A stretch of DNA of 46,896 bases, taken from positions 1 through 46,896 of the forward strand of contig CAYWPC010000019.1 of assembly GCA_964460075.1 (NCBI GenBank), written 5' to 3'. The position numbers were made by a program, and so were the translations under genes. This document shows, piece by piece, positions 1 through 6,764 of this stretch (position 1 is the stretch's first letter; each line of letters begins with the position of its first letter). The notes beneath the pieces are model-generated. The model had not been told where the DNA came from. It was given only the letters and a program-made list of their open reading frames with translations, and did no database searches. The DNA is from JAMBLL01 sp964460075. GTDB lineage: Bacteria > Actinomycetota > Acidimicrobiia > Spongiisociales > UBA5794.

Positions 1-56
1 TCGCTGAAACCGTCACAGAACGCGAGAACCCCCGATTCATGCGACAGCCCCTGCCG

Positions 57-113
57 CAAGGGATTCCGCATGATTGAGGTTCCTCGACCGTCTGACGCTT
101 GGGAGCCATTCGC
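57..113 (+). repeat. Left boundary repeat of TA cassette 1
   Basis: Positions 68-113 match 4125-4169 as an imperfect direct repeat of about 46 bp, with a few substitutions and one indel. The 3' part contains the core TTGGGAGCCATTCGC (99-113). Immediately upstream, the 13-mer CAAGGGATTCCGC (57-69) recurs at 4003-4015. The same TTGGGAGCCA core recurs in a different context at the right side of each TA module (1382 and 4829). This looks like a recombination or insertion boundary rather than part of a gene. Bases 1-56 show no gene I can support. Confidence 0.7.
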
Positions 114-248
114 TGCGCCATTCTCATCTTTCGGGTGGTGAGCAATGTCACACCACGTTGATACGGTGAGCTTGAGAAACCGCGGCAAAGACGGGACCAG
201 AGGCTAACTTGGCGTTGTCGGCAGATCTGCTGCGAGGAGCGACTGAAC

Positions 249-914
249 ATGAGTATCGATGCGCTGAATCGTGAGCTCTACACGATCGCCGAGGCGGCGC
301 GGTTGCTGCGCGTTCCGCAGAGCACGTTGCGGTGGTGGCTTGAAGGTCGCGATCACTACCCGCCGGTGATCCGGCCCGAGCCGGCACCGTCTGGAACGGT
401 GACTTGGGGCGAATTCGTCGAAGCCGGGTTCCTCCGTGAATATCGTCGGTCGCGCAGCCTGCAGCAGCTTCGACCTGTGATCGACGAGCTACGAGACAGG
501 TTCGGTGTGCCCTGCCCACTGGCGCACTTCAAACCGTTTGTCGGGCCAGGACTCCAACTAACGCTGGAGGCTCAACAGTCGGCGCAGCTTCCCGAGGATC
601 TCACCATCGTATACGAGATCATGACGGGCCAGCTGGTCCTCGCCTACCACGCCCAGGAATTCATCAAGAGGGTCGACTTCGCCCTGTCGCAAGAGCAGTG
701 GGCACAGCGGATCTACCCGGCAGGTCGCGAATCGCCGGTGATCATTGACCCCGACTACTCCTTTGGGGCGCCATCTGTTCGAGGAATCAAGACGAGCGCT
801 ATTGCGGAGCTCGTTGAAGCGGGTGAACCGCCCGAGGCCGTGGCAGACGACTTCTCGCTCCAACTTGCCGAGGTGAAAGCCGCAGTCTCATATGAATGGC
901 AGCACGCCGCATAG
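249..914 (+). CDS. DUF433-family antitoxin with MerR-like N-terminal helix-turn-helix
   Basis: This 221-aa protein appears to be the antitoxin and autorepressor of a two-gene TA module. Residues 10-40 (YTIAEAARLLRVPQSTLRWW) resemble a MerR-type winged helix-turn-helix. Residues 175-215 (RGIKTSAIAELVEAGEPPEA...) resemble the DUF433 domain, a small helical domain common in antitoxins paired with PIN-like toxins. The ATG is preceded by GAGGAG at 234-239, about 10 nt upstream. The next gene starts at 892 inside the 3' end, a 23-bp overlap typical of coupled TA genes. The module sits between two copies of the TTGGGAGCCA repeat. What is seen is the HTH plus a DUF433-like tail and the overlap; the antitoxin role is inferred from the partner. 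Confidence 0.82.
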   Translation: MSIDALNRELYTIAEAARLLRVPQSTLRWWLEGRDHYPPVIRPEPAPSGTVTWGEFVEAGFLREYRRSRSLQQLRPVIDELRDRFGVPCPLAHFKPFVGPGLQLTLEAQQSAQLPEDLTIVYEIMTGQLVLAYHAQEFIKRVDFALSQEQWAQRIYPAGRESPVIIDPDYSFGAPSVRGIKTSAIAELVEAGEPPEAVADDFSLQLAEVKAAVSYEWQHAA

Positions 915-1341
915 GGGCCGTCCTATCGCGGTCCAGTATTACTTCGAAGCCGACGTACTTGGTCTCGCCAAGGTCGTAACCGCCATTCGACCTGATGTCA
1001 CGTATCCGAGCGATCCTGGTGGCGAGATCCGTAAGCGGGTTCGGCCGCCCTGTGTTATCGCGGATCCGGCAACTGAAGACCTGGCGTGGATTCCACGAGT
1101 CGCCCGTGAGGGTTGGAGCATCATTAGTCGTGACCGGCACATCGAGGCATACCCTGCCGAACGTGACGCTGTGATCGCATACAACGCCAAGATGTTCACG
1201 ATCGCCAGCGACGAGAAGCTCGACCTATGGCACCAATTGGAGATCTTGATGACACGATGGCGTGACATCGAACGCCTCAACGATCAACCCGGACCATTCA
1301 TATACGCCCTCTACCGTACAACTGCCACCCGACTGGTGTGA
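892..1341 (+). CDS. PIN-like toxin (VapC45-type), partner of the DUF433 antitoxin
   Basis: This 149-aa protein resembles the PIN-like nucleases encoded after HTH/DUF433 antitoxins. Support comes from an N-terminal acidic segment (YYFEADVLGLAKVVTAIRPD) followed by the segment GWSIISRDRHI at about residues 76-86, where the family carries conserved Asp and basic residues (usual form: W-x-x-I-T/S-R-D-R). Family knowledge suggests a metal-dependent ribonuclease acting on structured RNA, but no target can be read from the sequence. The ATG overlaps the antitoxin by 23 bp. The gene appears intact and of normal length. The right boundary repeat starts 40 bp after its stop, so the cassette is compact. 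Confidence 0.8.
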   Translation: MNGSTPHRGRPIAVQYYFEADVLGLAKVVTAIRPDVTYPSDPGGEIRKRVRPPCVIADPATEDLAWIPRVAREGWSIISRDRHIEAYPAERDAVIAYNAKMFTIASDEKLDLWHQLEILMTRWRDIERLNDQPGPFIYALYRTTATRLV

Positions 1342-1380
1342 TGACCGCTGAGGTCGTGCGAATCATGGACGCCTGTGCGC

Positions 1381-1402
1381 CTTGGGAGCCAAGTTGGGAT
1401 CC
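1381..1402 (+). repeat. Right boundary repeat of TA cassette 1 (TTGGGAGCCAAGTT type)
   Basis: This 22-bp sequence beginning CTTGGGAGCCAAGTT matches 4828-4849 at 20 of 22 positions. It lies just after the first TA module, as the second copy lies just after the second module. It shares only the TTGGGAGCCA core with the left boundary repeats at 68-113 and 4125-4169. Confidence 0.7.
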
Positions 1403-1461
1403 ATTCTCTGTGGATCTATGTGGAAGGCTGTGGACGCCTGTGGACACGGCTTGGAGATCTG

Positions 1462-1487
1462 CGGATCAAAAGGTTGGGGGTTCGAGT
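1462..1487 (+). repeat. tRNA-Arg(ACG)-derived 3' fragment, attachment-site-like (copy 1)
   Basis: These 26 bp (CGGATCA...TTGGGGGTTCGAGT) match 4055-4080 at 23 of 26 positions. They correspond to the anticodon-loop end, variable loop and T-arm of an actinobacterial tRNA-Arg(ACG). Homology stops after the T-loop: the T-stem 3' strand and acceptor are absent, so this cannot be a functional tRNA. Integrases of many genomic islands use tRNA 3' halves as attachment sites, so I read this as an att remnant. Confidence 0.6.
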
Positions 1488-1586
1488 ACTGCAGTGCCAG
1501 GAGCTGGCCAATGTCCTCCGGCATCTGTCGATTCCGGTTGCATCATCGACGTCTGGGACCGGCTCGGTGCACGGACCAACCCATAG

Positions 1587-1877
1587 CCCTGTCTCAGTTT
1601 CGATGACGCCACACGCCTGGCCGAGCAGGCCCTCGCCTACGGCAGTATCGACGACCGGACCGTCGCCGTCCCCCAACCCCCAACCGCCCAGCAGGCCCGC
1701 CCCAGCCTGTCCTTCGTCAACGCCAGCCGGCGGATCCTCATCGTCCCCATCGACCGAATTGCTCAATGGCCGCGTCGGGGTACCCGCAAGGTCGCGAAAA
1801 GAAGACCCTGCGAGTCGCGCGACGAACCCGCCCTGCCGGACACATACACAAGTGAAAGGGCCGACAGGCGGCCCTGA
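1587..1877 (+). pseudogene. Probable gene remnant (open frame without a start codon)
   Basis: The frame opens after TAG at 1584-1586 and ends with TGA at 1875-1877 (about 96 codons). Its composition is protein-like, with segments such as DDATRLAEQALAYGSIDDR, FVNASRRILIVPIDRIAQW and a basic, Arg-rich tail. There is no ATG, GTG or TTG near the beginning and no ribosome-binding site. It lies just after the tRNA-Arg fragment and before the exported protein at 1902. I do not recognise a family. The best reading is the 3' end of a gene truncated when the island was built. The rest of 1403-1901 shows no other gene. Confidence 0.35.
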
Positions 1878-1901
1878 GCTCGACAGAAGGAGGAACGGAC
1901 T

Positions 1902-2564
1902 CTGAAACGTCTTCGGATCATCGCAGCAATTCTGCTCGCTTTCGGGTTGCTTACCGCCACGACAGCAGCTGCGCAGACCCCACCGGATCGGACTCTGACA
2001 GAGGTCGCATCATTCCCATTTCAGGTGGCGCCGTTGGACATCCACGACCCGGTCTCTGTATCTGACCACGCGAACGCCGGGGATCGTCCTGGTACTGTCG
2101 TCATCGATGGAAGGGAACACGGCCCAAGGGATGGCCTTAGAGTCGATACCTGGCAGCTCGAGATTGAACCTGGAGCTGGTCCTGTCGGAATAGTGTTTGA
2201 CGGTACGTCAAGCAGCCCCGGCTTGGTGACACCCCTGGCTACTTGGGGATCGAGCTATGCCAATAGCACAGAGACCGTACAGTTGTACTACTCGGGCAAA
2301 GCGAAGGCGGCCGCCAACGTGTACAACGGTAAGCGCATCATTCAGGTTTGCATTTGGTCCACGCGGGGCGGTGTAATGAAGAGTGCCAAGGTGTGCTCCA
2401 ATGCAACTTCGGTCGGTAGTGACTGGTCGTCCGGCAGCGAGGTGAGAACTGGCGCGTGGGACTCCCTCAACCCGTGGGCCCCGCCCACGATCCTCAACAT
2501 CTCGACAGTGAGAATCGATCCACGTGTCTACCAGTCACCAGGAGATGACCGGCTCCAAGTGTAG
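1902..2564 (+). CDS. Secreted protein of unknown function, likely CTG start
   Basis: The ORF encodes 220 aa if translation begins at CTG 1902. That start gives a textbook signal peptide (MKRLRIIAAILLAFGLLTA, then AAAQ) and is preceded by a strong Shine-Dalgarno, GAAGGAGG at 1886-1893, with an 8-nt spacer. The first conventional start in frame (TTG 1947) would remove the charged N-region and most of the hydrophobic core, so CTG is better supported. The mature part is rich in Ser, Thr, Gly and aromatic residues, with two Cys (about residues 150 and 164) that could form a disulfide. I recognise no family. It lies between the two tRNA-Arg fragments and is the first of three consecutive exported proteins. 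Confidence 0.7.
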   Translation: MKRLRIIAAILLAFGLLTATTAAAQTPPDRTLTEVASFPFQVAPLDIHDPVSVSDHANAGDRPGTVVIDGREHGPRDGLRVDTWQLEIEPGAGPVGIVFDGTSSSPGLVTPLATWGSSYANSTETVQLYYSGKAKAAANVYNGKRIIQVCIWSTRGGVMKSAKVCSNATSVGSDWSSGSEVRTGAWDSLNPWAPPTILNISTVRIDPRVYQSPGDDRLQV

Positions 2565-2618
2565 TTTCGCGACCGGAGCGGAGGTGGGAGTGGCATTCCA
2601 ATTGGAGGAGGTGCCGCA

Positions 2619-2993
2619 GTGAGAAGTCGATGGCGATGGCTCCTTGCTGTGACTCTCGGGCTCGCGCTTGTGGCTGCGGCATGCTCGTCAACCACCTTGA
2701 CGGTTGACGACATCCGAGATCAGGCATTTGACAACTCCGACGAACTGGTGGCCTGGCTGGAGTGCGACGGTCAGTGGACGAGTGTGACTGGTTCGCTGGT
2801 CGGATCGTCAGAAGTCGACTGGAACGCCAAGAAGGTCGTGGACACGGCGAAAGAGCTCATGGGCACGGACGAGCCACGCGCAGCGACGGACGCGATTCTC
2901 GCCGGAGGCATGTGGGTGCTGATCGATGCGCAAGGGCGGCCTTTTGGCGGCATGGAACCCGGTCGAGCTCTCATCTTCTGTTCCGATCGATAG
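2619..2993 (+). CDS. Small lipoprotein, unknown function
   Basis: This 124-aa product has a signal peptide ending in a lipobox, LVAAAC, with the acylated Cys at residue 22, so it is expected to be anchored to the outer face of the cytoplasmic membrane. The GTG start is supported by GGAGGAGG about 8 nt upstream. The mature domain has two further Cys (CDGQW and near the C-terminus, FCSDR). It lies 54 bp after the preceding secreted protein and could be co-transcribed with it. No family recognised. Confidence 0.7.
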   Translation: MRSRWRWLLAVTLGLALVAAACSSTTLTVDDIRDQAFDNSDELVAWLECDGQWTSVTGSLVGSSEVDWNAKKVVDTAKELMGTDEPRAATDAILAGGMWVLIDAQGRPFGGMEPGRALIFCSDR

Positions 2994-3102
2994 GAGGACG
3001 GAATACAGCCGTCAGGGAGGACGCCGCACAACAAGGCCCGCGTTCACCGCCGCGTACCGCTAGCTTCCGCGAGCATGCGCTTCTGGGGGGGGGCGCCGCG
3101 GG

Positions 3103-3558
3103 TTGAGGACAGCGGCTGTTCTGGTGGCGGTGCTCACCCTGCTGTCGGTGTGTGGAGGAACGGCACAGACGTCCAGGGTCATTGAGGGAACCTGGGTCTG
3201 GGATTCGGCCGAGGTGGCGGGTGATCCCTTCTCTCTCGATCCGGAACTGTCGACCCGTGAGATCCCCGGAGTGCCAGGGTGGCTGCGGTCCGACACCGAC
3301 GGAACACTCACCGGTGAAGGTCCATGCGACCGGATCCGTGCCCGATGGCAGGTCGGCGGCGACCTGCTCGCAGTGGAGAACGCGACGGTGACCGCGGGGG
3401 CCTGCGTCGGCTGTGACGGGGGAACGCAGATCATTGATGCCGAGGCGGTGCTGATCGAATCCTTGCTAGGGGGTGAGACGTTCACCTGGGACGCCAACGA
3501 CGAGTTGACCCTTCACACGTCGAGCACCACGCTCAGGTTCCATCGCCGCTCGAGCTGA
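3103..3558 (+). CDS. Exported protein of unknown function (TTG start)
   Basis: This 151-aa product begins with a short signal sequence (MRTAAVLVAVLTLLSVCGG). The Cys at residue 17 sits in an imperfect lipobox (LSVC; the -1 residue is Val), so it may be a lipoprotein or simply secreted. The body has a pattern like small beta-rich extracytoplasmic domains: EGTWVWDSAEV, then a T-D-G-T-L-T-G segment, then CVGCDGG, ending TLRFHRRSS. This is loosely reminiscent of META or lipocalin-like lipoproteins, but I cannot assign it. The G-rich stretch before the TTG gives only a weak ribosome-binding site. It is the last clear gene before the second tRNA-Arg fragment. Confidence 0.6.
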   Translation: MRTAAVLVAVLTLLSVCGGTAQTSRVIEGTWVWDSAEVAGDPFSLDPELSTREIPGVPGWLRSDTDGTLTGEGPCDRIRARWQVGGDLLAVENATVTAGACVGCDGGTQIIDAEAVLIESLLGGETFTWDANDELTLHTSSTTLRFHRRSS

Positions 3559-4124
3559 ACGTCGGTTGTGGCGACAACCCTGACGCTGCTTTCCGAGTGC
3601 GCGTATAAGGGGGAGGATCGGGGAGTCGGGCAACCGCGGGACCGCACCGGTTCCCGGTCGATCGGAGCGGGAGCCCCGGGCGGGCTTGCGAGCCGTTGGC
3701 GGGCTGAGGTTCACCGTCGCAGTCGCCGAACTCGGCAACTGGGCACCGGTCCTGACGTCCACCGACCCGCATGTGGCCGTCGGACCGGAGGTGCTCATCG
3801 GAATGGTGTCGGGCCCACCCCGTTGTTTGCGCATTGGGGGTCGCTTCAGCAACCAGCCCACGAGCGCAGTGGGGGCCGCTGCGGGAAGGAGCCCGCCGGT
3901 CTCGCGACCGTGGAAGGTGTTCCGGTCCGCATTTGGTCCGCGGGAGGACGAGAAACGACCACAAACGATGCGAACCAACGAAAGGTGAAAACGCAATGGA
4001 CACAAGGGATTCCGCCGAATTGCCAATAGAGGCCCAACCCCCTGCGTCTGACTACGGATCAGAAATTTGGGGGTTCGAGTCCCTCAGGGGGTGCTACGGA
4101 AGCCCACGCACGTCAGGGGCTATC
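3559..4124 (+). other. Gene-poor stretch of the island, possible decayed coding sequence
   Basis: No gene can be supported. A frame from 3686 to 3988 has a protein-like beginning (LRFTVAVAELGNWAPVLTS...) but no ribosome-binding site, and it runs into low-complexity Pro/Arg sequence, so it may be a decayed gene. The 13-mer CAAGGGATTCCGC at 4003-4015 repeats 57-69. The segment 4016-4124 separates that 13-mer from the boundary repeat starting at 4125 and contains the second tRNA-Arg fragment. Confidence 0.4.
4044..4094 (+). pseudogene. 3' half of tRNA-Arg(ACG), attachment-site-like (copy 2)
   Basis: The sequence folds as the 3' half of a tRNA. The anticodon arm is TCTGA-CTACGGA-TCAGA (4047-4063, anticodon ACG), then a 5-nt variable loop and a T-arm GGGGG-TTCGAGT-CCCTC (4069-4085), followed by a degraded acceptor strand. 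The 5' half (acceptor 5' strand and D-arm) is missing, so it is not a functional tRNA. Such 3' halves are what remains at one end of an island after tRNA-targeted integration. A shorter relative lies at 1462-1487 in the same orientation. Confidence 0.65.
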
Positions 4125-4169
4125 GCATGAGGGGGATCTTCGACTGTCTGACGTTTGGGAGCCATTCGC
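4125..4169 (+). repeat. Left boundary repeat of TA cassette 2
   Basis: Imperfect direct copy of 68-113, sharing the 3' core TTTGGGAGCCATTCGC with one T/C difference. It lies 43 bp before the stop codon of the second antitoxin, just as the first copy precedes the first TA module. Confidence 0.7.
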
Positions 4170-4211
4170 CGGTTTGGATGTACTGGACTCGGACTGCGAG
4201 CTGGTGATCAC

Positions 4212-4493
4212 TCAGGTGACATCGAGAAACCGACGAATCGCCTCGCGAATGATCTCACTCGTGGTGGCGTGCTCGGTCTCTGCCCTGGCCTCGATCGCTG
4301 CCAGAAGCTCCGGGTCAATCCTCACCGGTACGACGTCGGCTGGGCCTGATCCCATCGGAGGTCGACCGCGGCGCCGCGTCTTGGGAACGTCCACGTTGTA
4401 GTTCTTCTCGACGACTTCAGTTGCAAGCGTCTCGAGATCCCCGTTGGTGAGGGTGCGGCCACTATCGGTGCGGCGGGTGCTCGGATCGGTCAT
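4212..4493 (-). CDS. Ribbon-helix-helix antitoxin
   Basis: The 93-aa product has a disordered, charged N-terminus, a conserved RRRGRPPMGSGPADVV segment, and a C-terminal ribbon-helix-helix (VPVRIDPELLAAIEARAE... TTSEIIREAIRRFLDV, about residues 54-92). RHH proteins bind DNA as dimers through the beta ribbon and commonly act as antitoxins that repress their own operon. The ATG overlaps the stop of the upstream toxin reading frame (ATGA at 4493-4490), so this is a toxin-first module. The antitoxin is intact while its toxin is interrupted. Confidence 0.8.
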   Translation of the reverse strand: MTDPSTRRTDSGRTLTNGDLETLATEVVEKNYNVDVPKTRRRGRPPMGSGPADVVPVRIDPELLAAIEARAETEHATTSEIIREAIRRFLDVT

Positions 4494-4756
4494 GGCATGT
4501 CCTCTGCGGGTTTTGCTCGAATCAGGTCGTAGAAAGCGGTGCGCAAGGCCATGGCATAGATCACAAGCTGGGCGTCGTCCGCGAGTTCGAGTCAGATGGC
4601 CTCCAGAAGGTTTCCGGCTCGGTCGGGTCCGATTGCGAGCACCTTGGGTGGATCGGAGTCGGGCTCGAGGTCGACGATCGTGAGGGCATGGTCGACGGCG
4701 TGGCTGAGGGCAGCGTCGTCGATACCGTGTTTGCGGGCAGTGTGATAGATCTCCAC
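4490..4756 (-). pseudogene. Toxin of the RHH module, interrupted by an in-frame TGA
   Basis: From GTG 4756 the frame reads as an 88-codon protein (VEIYHTARKHGIDDAALSHAVDH... then GPDRAGNLLEAI) but has a TGA at codon 55 (4594-4592). It then continues in the same frame (LELADDAQLVIYAMALRTAFYDL) to a TGA overlapping the antitoxin ATG. The protein resembles small actinobacterial toxins of about 85-95 aa carrying the GPDRAGNLLE motif and encoded just before an RHH protein. The continuity of the family pattern on both sides points to a recent nonsense mutation or a sequencing error. Selenocysteine at this position is unlikely: it falls in a hydrophobic beta-strand with no partner cysteine. Confidence 0.72.
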
Positions 4757-4765
4757 ATCACAATA

Positions 4766-4776
4766 TCGTAATACGA
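4766..4776 (-). promoter_or_regulatory. Candidate operator of the RHH toxin-antitoxin operon
   Basis: TCGTA-A-TACGA is a near-perfect palindrome (5-bp arms, 1-nt centre) starting 10 nt upstream of the toxin GTG, in an AT-rich patch that is unusual for this window. On the minus strand the same bases contain -10-like elements (TATTAC, TACGAT). Autorepression through such a site is typical of RHH antitoxins; binding is inferred. Confidence 0.45.
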
Positions 4777-4827
4777 AATGTGTGCGAAGGGAAGCTCCGA
4801 GTCTGGGTCCAGCGATGGCCCGCTTGT

Positions 4828-4849
4828 CTTGGGAGCCAAGTTAGGAGCC
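4828..4849 (+). repeat. Right boundary repeat of TA cassette 2 (TTGGGAGCCAAGTT type)
   Basis: This 22-bp copy of the repeat at 1381-1402 (20 of 22 identical) lies 72 bp beyond the toxin start. It completes the second left-repeat / TA / right-repeat arrangement. Confidence 0.7.
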
Positions 4850-4974
4850 GACCGTGCTGGACTCCTGTGGACCGGTCGAACGTCGATGGACACGAGTCCG
4901 ATGTATACCGAGACCCGTGAACGTCTGTGGATGCTACTTGGCGCTCCACGGATCGCCAGAGCCCAGAATCGACG

Positions 4975-5000
4975 AAGCCCCCCCGATGACGGAGGGGCTT
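4975..5000 (-). terminator. Hairpin after tRNA-Pro
   Basis: An 11-bp stem with a 4-nt loop (arms AAGCCCCCCCG / CGGAGGGGCTT, one G-T pair) directly abuts the encoded CCA end of tRNA-Pro on the minus strand. No clear U-tract follows, so it may act as a processing or termination hairpin. Confidence 0.6.
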
Positions 5001-5076
5001 GGTCGGGACGGTCGGATTTGAACCGACGACCTCATCGTCCCGAACGATGCGCGCTGCCAAGCTGCGCCACGTCCCG
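5000..5076 (-). tRNA. tRNA-Pro(CGG)
   Basis: The complementary strand folds into a full cloverleaf. The acceptor is CGGGACG/CGTCCCG, the D-arm GCGC...GCGC, and the anticodon arm CATCG-TTCGGGA-CGATG with anticodon CGG. The T-arm carries the TTCAAAT loop, the discriminator is A, and the CCA is encoded (5002-5000). It reads codon CCG. The accessory island lies directly downstream of its 3' end. Confidence 0.93.
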
Positions 5077-5098
5077 TTGGCAGGGGGAGTGTACCGAG

Positions 5099-6349
5099 CT
5101 ATGCGACTCTCTCCACCCTCACTCGGCCGACACGTTGGCGGTCCATCGTGAGCACGGTGTATCGGAATCCGTTGTCGATCACCTGATCACCTTCGTCAGG
5201 GATCTTGCCAGACAACGACATGATGAATCCTCCGACCGTGGAATATGGACCCTCAGCGAGTGCGACATCGGTGGCTTCGGAGAGGTCCTCGACGTCGAGG
5301 CCCCCATCGACGAGCCAGACTCCTTCCGATACATGAACGACGGCGGGGATGCCTGGGTCGTATTCGTCCTGCAACTCACCGACGAGTTCCGCCACCAGAT
5401 CCTTGATCGTCACAATGCCTTCGACGCCGCCGTGCTCGTCGACAACGACCGCCATCCCATAGCGATTCGCACGCATCTGCTCGAGCGTGTCGAGAACGGA
5501 CATCGTCTCAGGCACATAGTTCGGCGGCCGTATCAGGGAGCGCAAGTCGATGCCGTCTCCGAGTAGAGGGTGCTGCAGAAGATCCTTCACGTGAACGATG
5601 CCTACCAGCTCGTCGACGCCCGATGGTGACACGAGGAACCTGCTGTGCCCTGTTGTGCTGACCGCTTCCCTGATCTCATCAGCTGCGAGCGGGAGCCGCA
5701 GGGTCACGATGTCGAGCCTCGGTGTCATCACGTCCCGAACCGACCTGTCGGCCAAGTTGAATACCGCATCGATGATCTCCCGTTCCACTTCCTCGATGTA
5801 TCCGCCCCGGTGACCGAGTTCAGCGAGCGCCCGGATGTCATCCTCGGTGACGCTGCTGCCAACTCCCTCGGTGTCGACCCGAAGCAGTTTGAGAAGAACT
5901 CGTGTGATACCTGAGAAGAACGTCGCGATGGGAGCAAGGATGATCGACAGATTCCAGATCGATCCCGCAACTCGCAGCGAGACGGCCTCCGGGTGCTTCG
6001 TTGCGATGGTCTTTGGCGTTATCTCTCCGAAGATGAGAAGTATGGCCGTCATGACCCCGGTTGCGATCCACGGCCCCCAAGTCTCCCCGATGAGTGACAC
6101 GAACAGGATCGTCGCAACCGAAGCCGACAGGACGTTGACGGCGTTGTTGGCAACGAGGAGCGTCGACAACATCCGATCCGGGTCCGAGATGAGGCGTTCC
6201 AGCTTCGGACCCCTCGGGTCGTCCTCCGCGAGTCTGTGGACGCGTTCTCGCGATATCGCGATGAGAGCAGTCTCGGATCCGGAGAAAAACCCTGAAGCGG
6301 CTGTACACACAGCGAGGATGCCGAGGTAGATGAAGACTTGGGTGGTCAT
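5099..6349 (-). CDS. CNNM/HlyC-family membrane protein with CBS pair (hemolysin-like transporter)
   Basis: The 416-aa protein has the standard architecture. The N-terminal DUF21/CNNM transmembrane domain (residues 1 to about 190) includes FFSGSETALIAISR and FGEITPKTIATKH. A CBS-domain pair (about 200-330) includes RSVRDVMTPRLDI and MAVVVDEHGGVEGIVTIKDLVAE. The C-terminal CorC_HlyC domain (about 340-416) includes VDGGLDVEDLSE and YSTVGGFIM. Family members are linked to Mg2+/Co2+ export or homeostasis; 'hemolysin' is a historical name. Length and motifs look complete. It is preceded by a small receiver-domain gene 49 bp upstream on the same strand. Confidence 0.9.
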   Translation of the reverse strand: MTTQVFIYLGILAVCTAASGFFSGSETALIAISRERVHRLAEDDPRGPKLERLISDPDRMLSTLLVANNAVNVLSASVATILFVSLIGETWGPWIATGVMTAILLIFGEITPKTIATKHPEAVSLRVAGSIWNLSIILAPIATFFSGITRVLLKLLRVDTEGVGSSVTEDDIRALAELGHRGGYIEEVEREIIDAVFNLADRSVRDVMTPRLDIVTLRLPLAADEIREAVSTTGHSRFLVSPSGVDELVGIVHVKDLLQHPLLGDGIDLRSLIRPPNYVPETMSVLDTLEQMRANRYGMAVVVDEHGGVEGIVTIKDLVAELVGELQDEYDPGIPAVVHVSEGVWLVDGGLDVEDLSEATDVALAEGPYSTVGGFIMSLSGKIPDEGDQVIDNGFRYTVLTMDRQRVGRVRVERVA

Positions 6350-6398
6350 CGGATTCGTGCCGATGACCTGCCTGTACTTGCAGGATCCTTGTCGACGG

Positions 6399-6764
6399 TC
6401 ACGGACGTTTCTCTTGGGGTGTCACTGCGTTGCGTAGATCTGCCGCGGATGCCGGCTTTAGAAGCCAATTCGTCGCACCGGACCGGCCGGCGAGAAACGC
6501 GTCAGCGTCGCGGTCGAGCAGAATCGTCACGGGGATCGGAGAGCCATCTGCTGCCGAGTTTCTCACTGCATGCGCAACAGCCACGGCACCCATGGAGCCG
6601 ACCTGCATGTCGACAACGACGGCGTCGACGCCCTCGGCGTATGCCACGGCTGCTGCTACTTCGGGATCTCGTTCGTCGATGACTGTTGTACCTGGGTTAG
6701 AAAGTGCCGCGTGTACCGAATCGATGACCCGGTCACTATCGGTCACGAGAAGGATGGTGCTCAT
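6399..6764 (-). CDS. Stand-alone response-regulator receiver domain protein
   Basis: The 121-aa protein is a single receiver (REC) fold. It has an acidic residue near the N-terminus (VTDSDR), a probable phospho-acceptor Asp in DAVVVDMQVGS (about residue 52), the switch Thr in PVTILL, and the conserved Lys in NWLLKP. There is no output domain, so it would act by protein-protein contact or in a phosphorelay. No histidine kinase is visible nearby. Ends 49 bp before the CNNM gene and may share its transcript. Confidence 0.7.
   Translation of the reverse strand: MSTILLVTDSDRVIDSVHAALSNPGTTVIDERDPEVAAAVAYAEGVDAVVVDMQVGSMGAVAVAHAVRNSAADGSPIPVTILLDRDADAFLAGRSGATNWLLKPASAADLRNAVTPQEKRP

Noticed and set aside
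3568..4029. Plus-strand frame of about 150 codons
   Set aside because: Arg/Gly-rich low-complexity translation without a ribosome-binding site or recognisable pattern; it runs toward the tRNA fragment.
4592..4594. TGA as a selenocysteine codon
   Set aside because: No cysteine chemistry is expected at this hydrophobic strand position in a small toxin, and I could not see a SECIS-like hairpin; a nonsense mutation or sequencing error is simpler.
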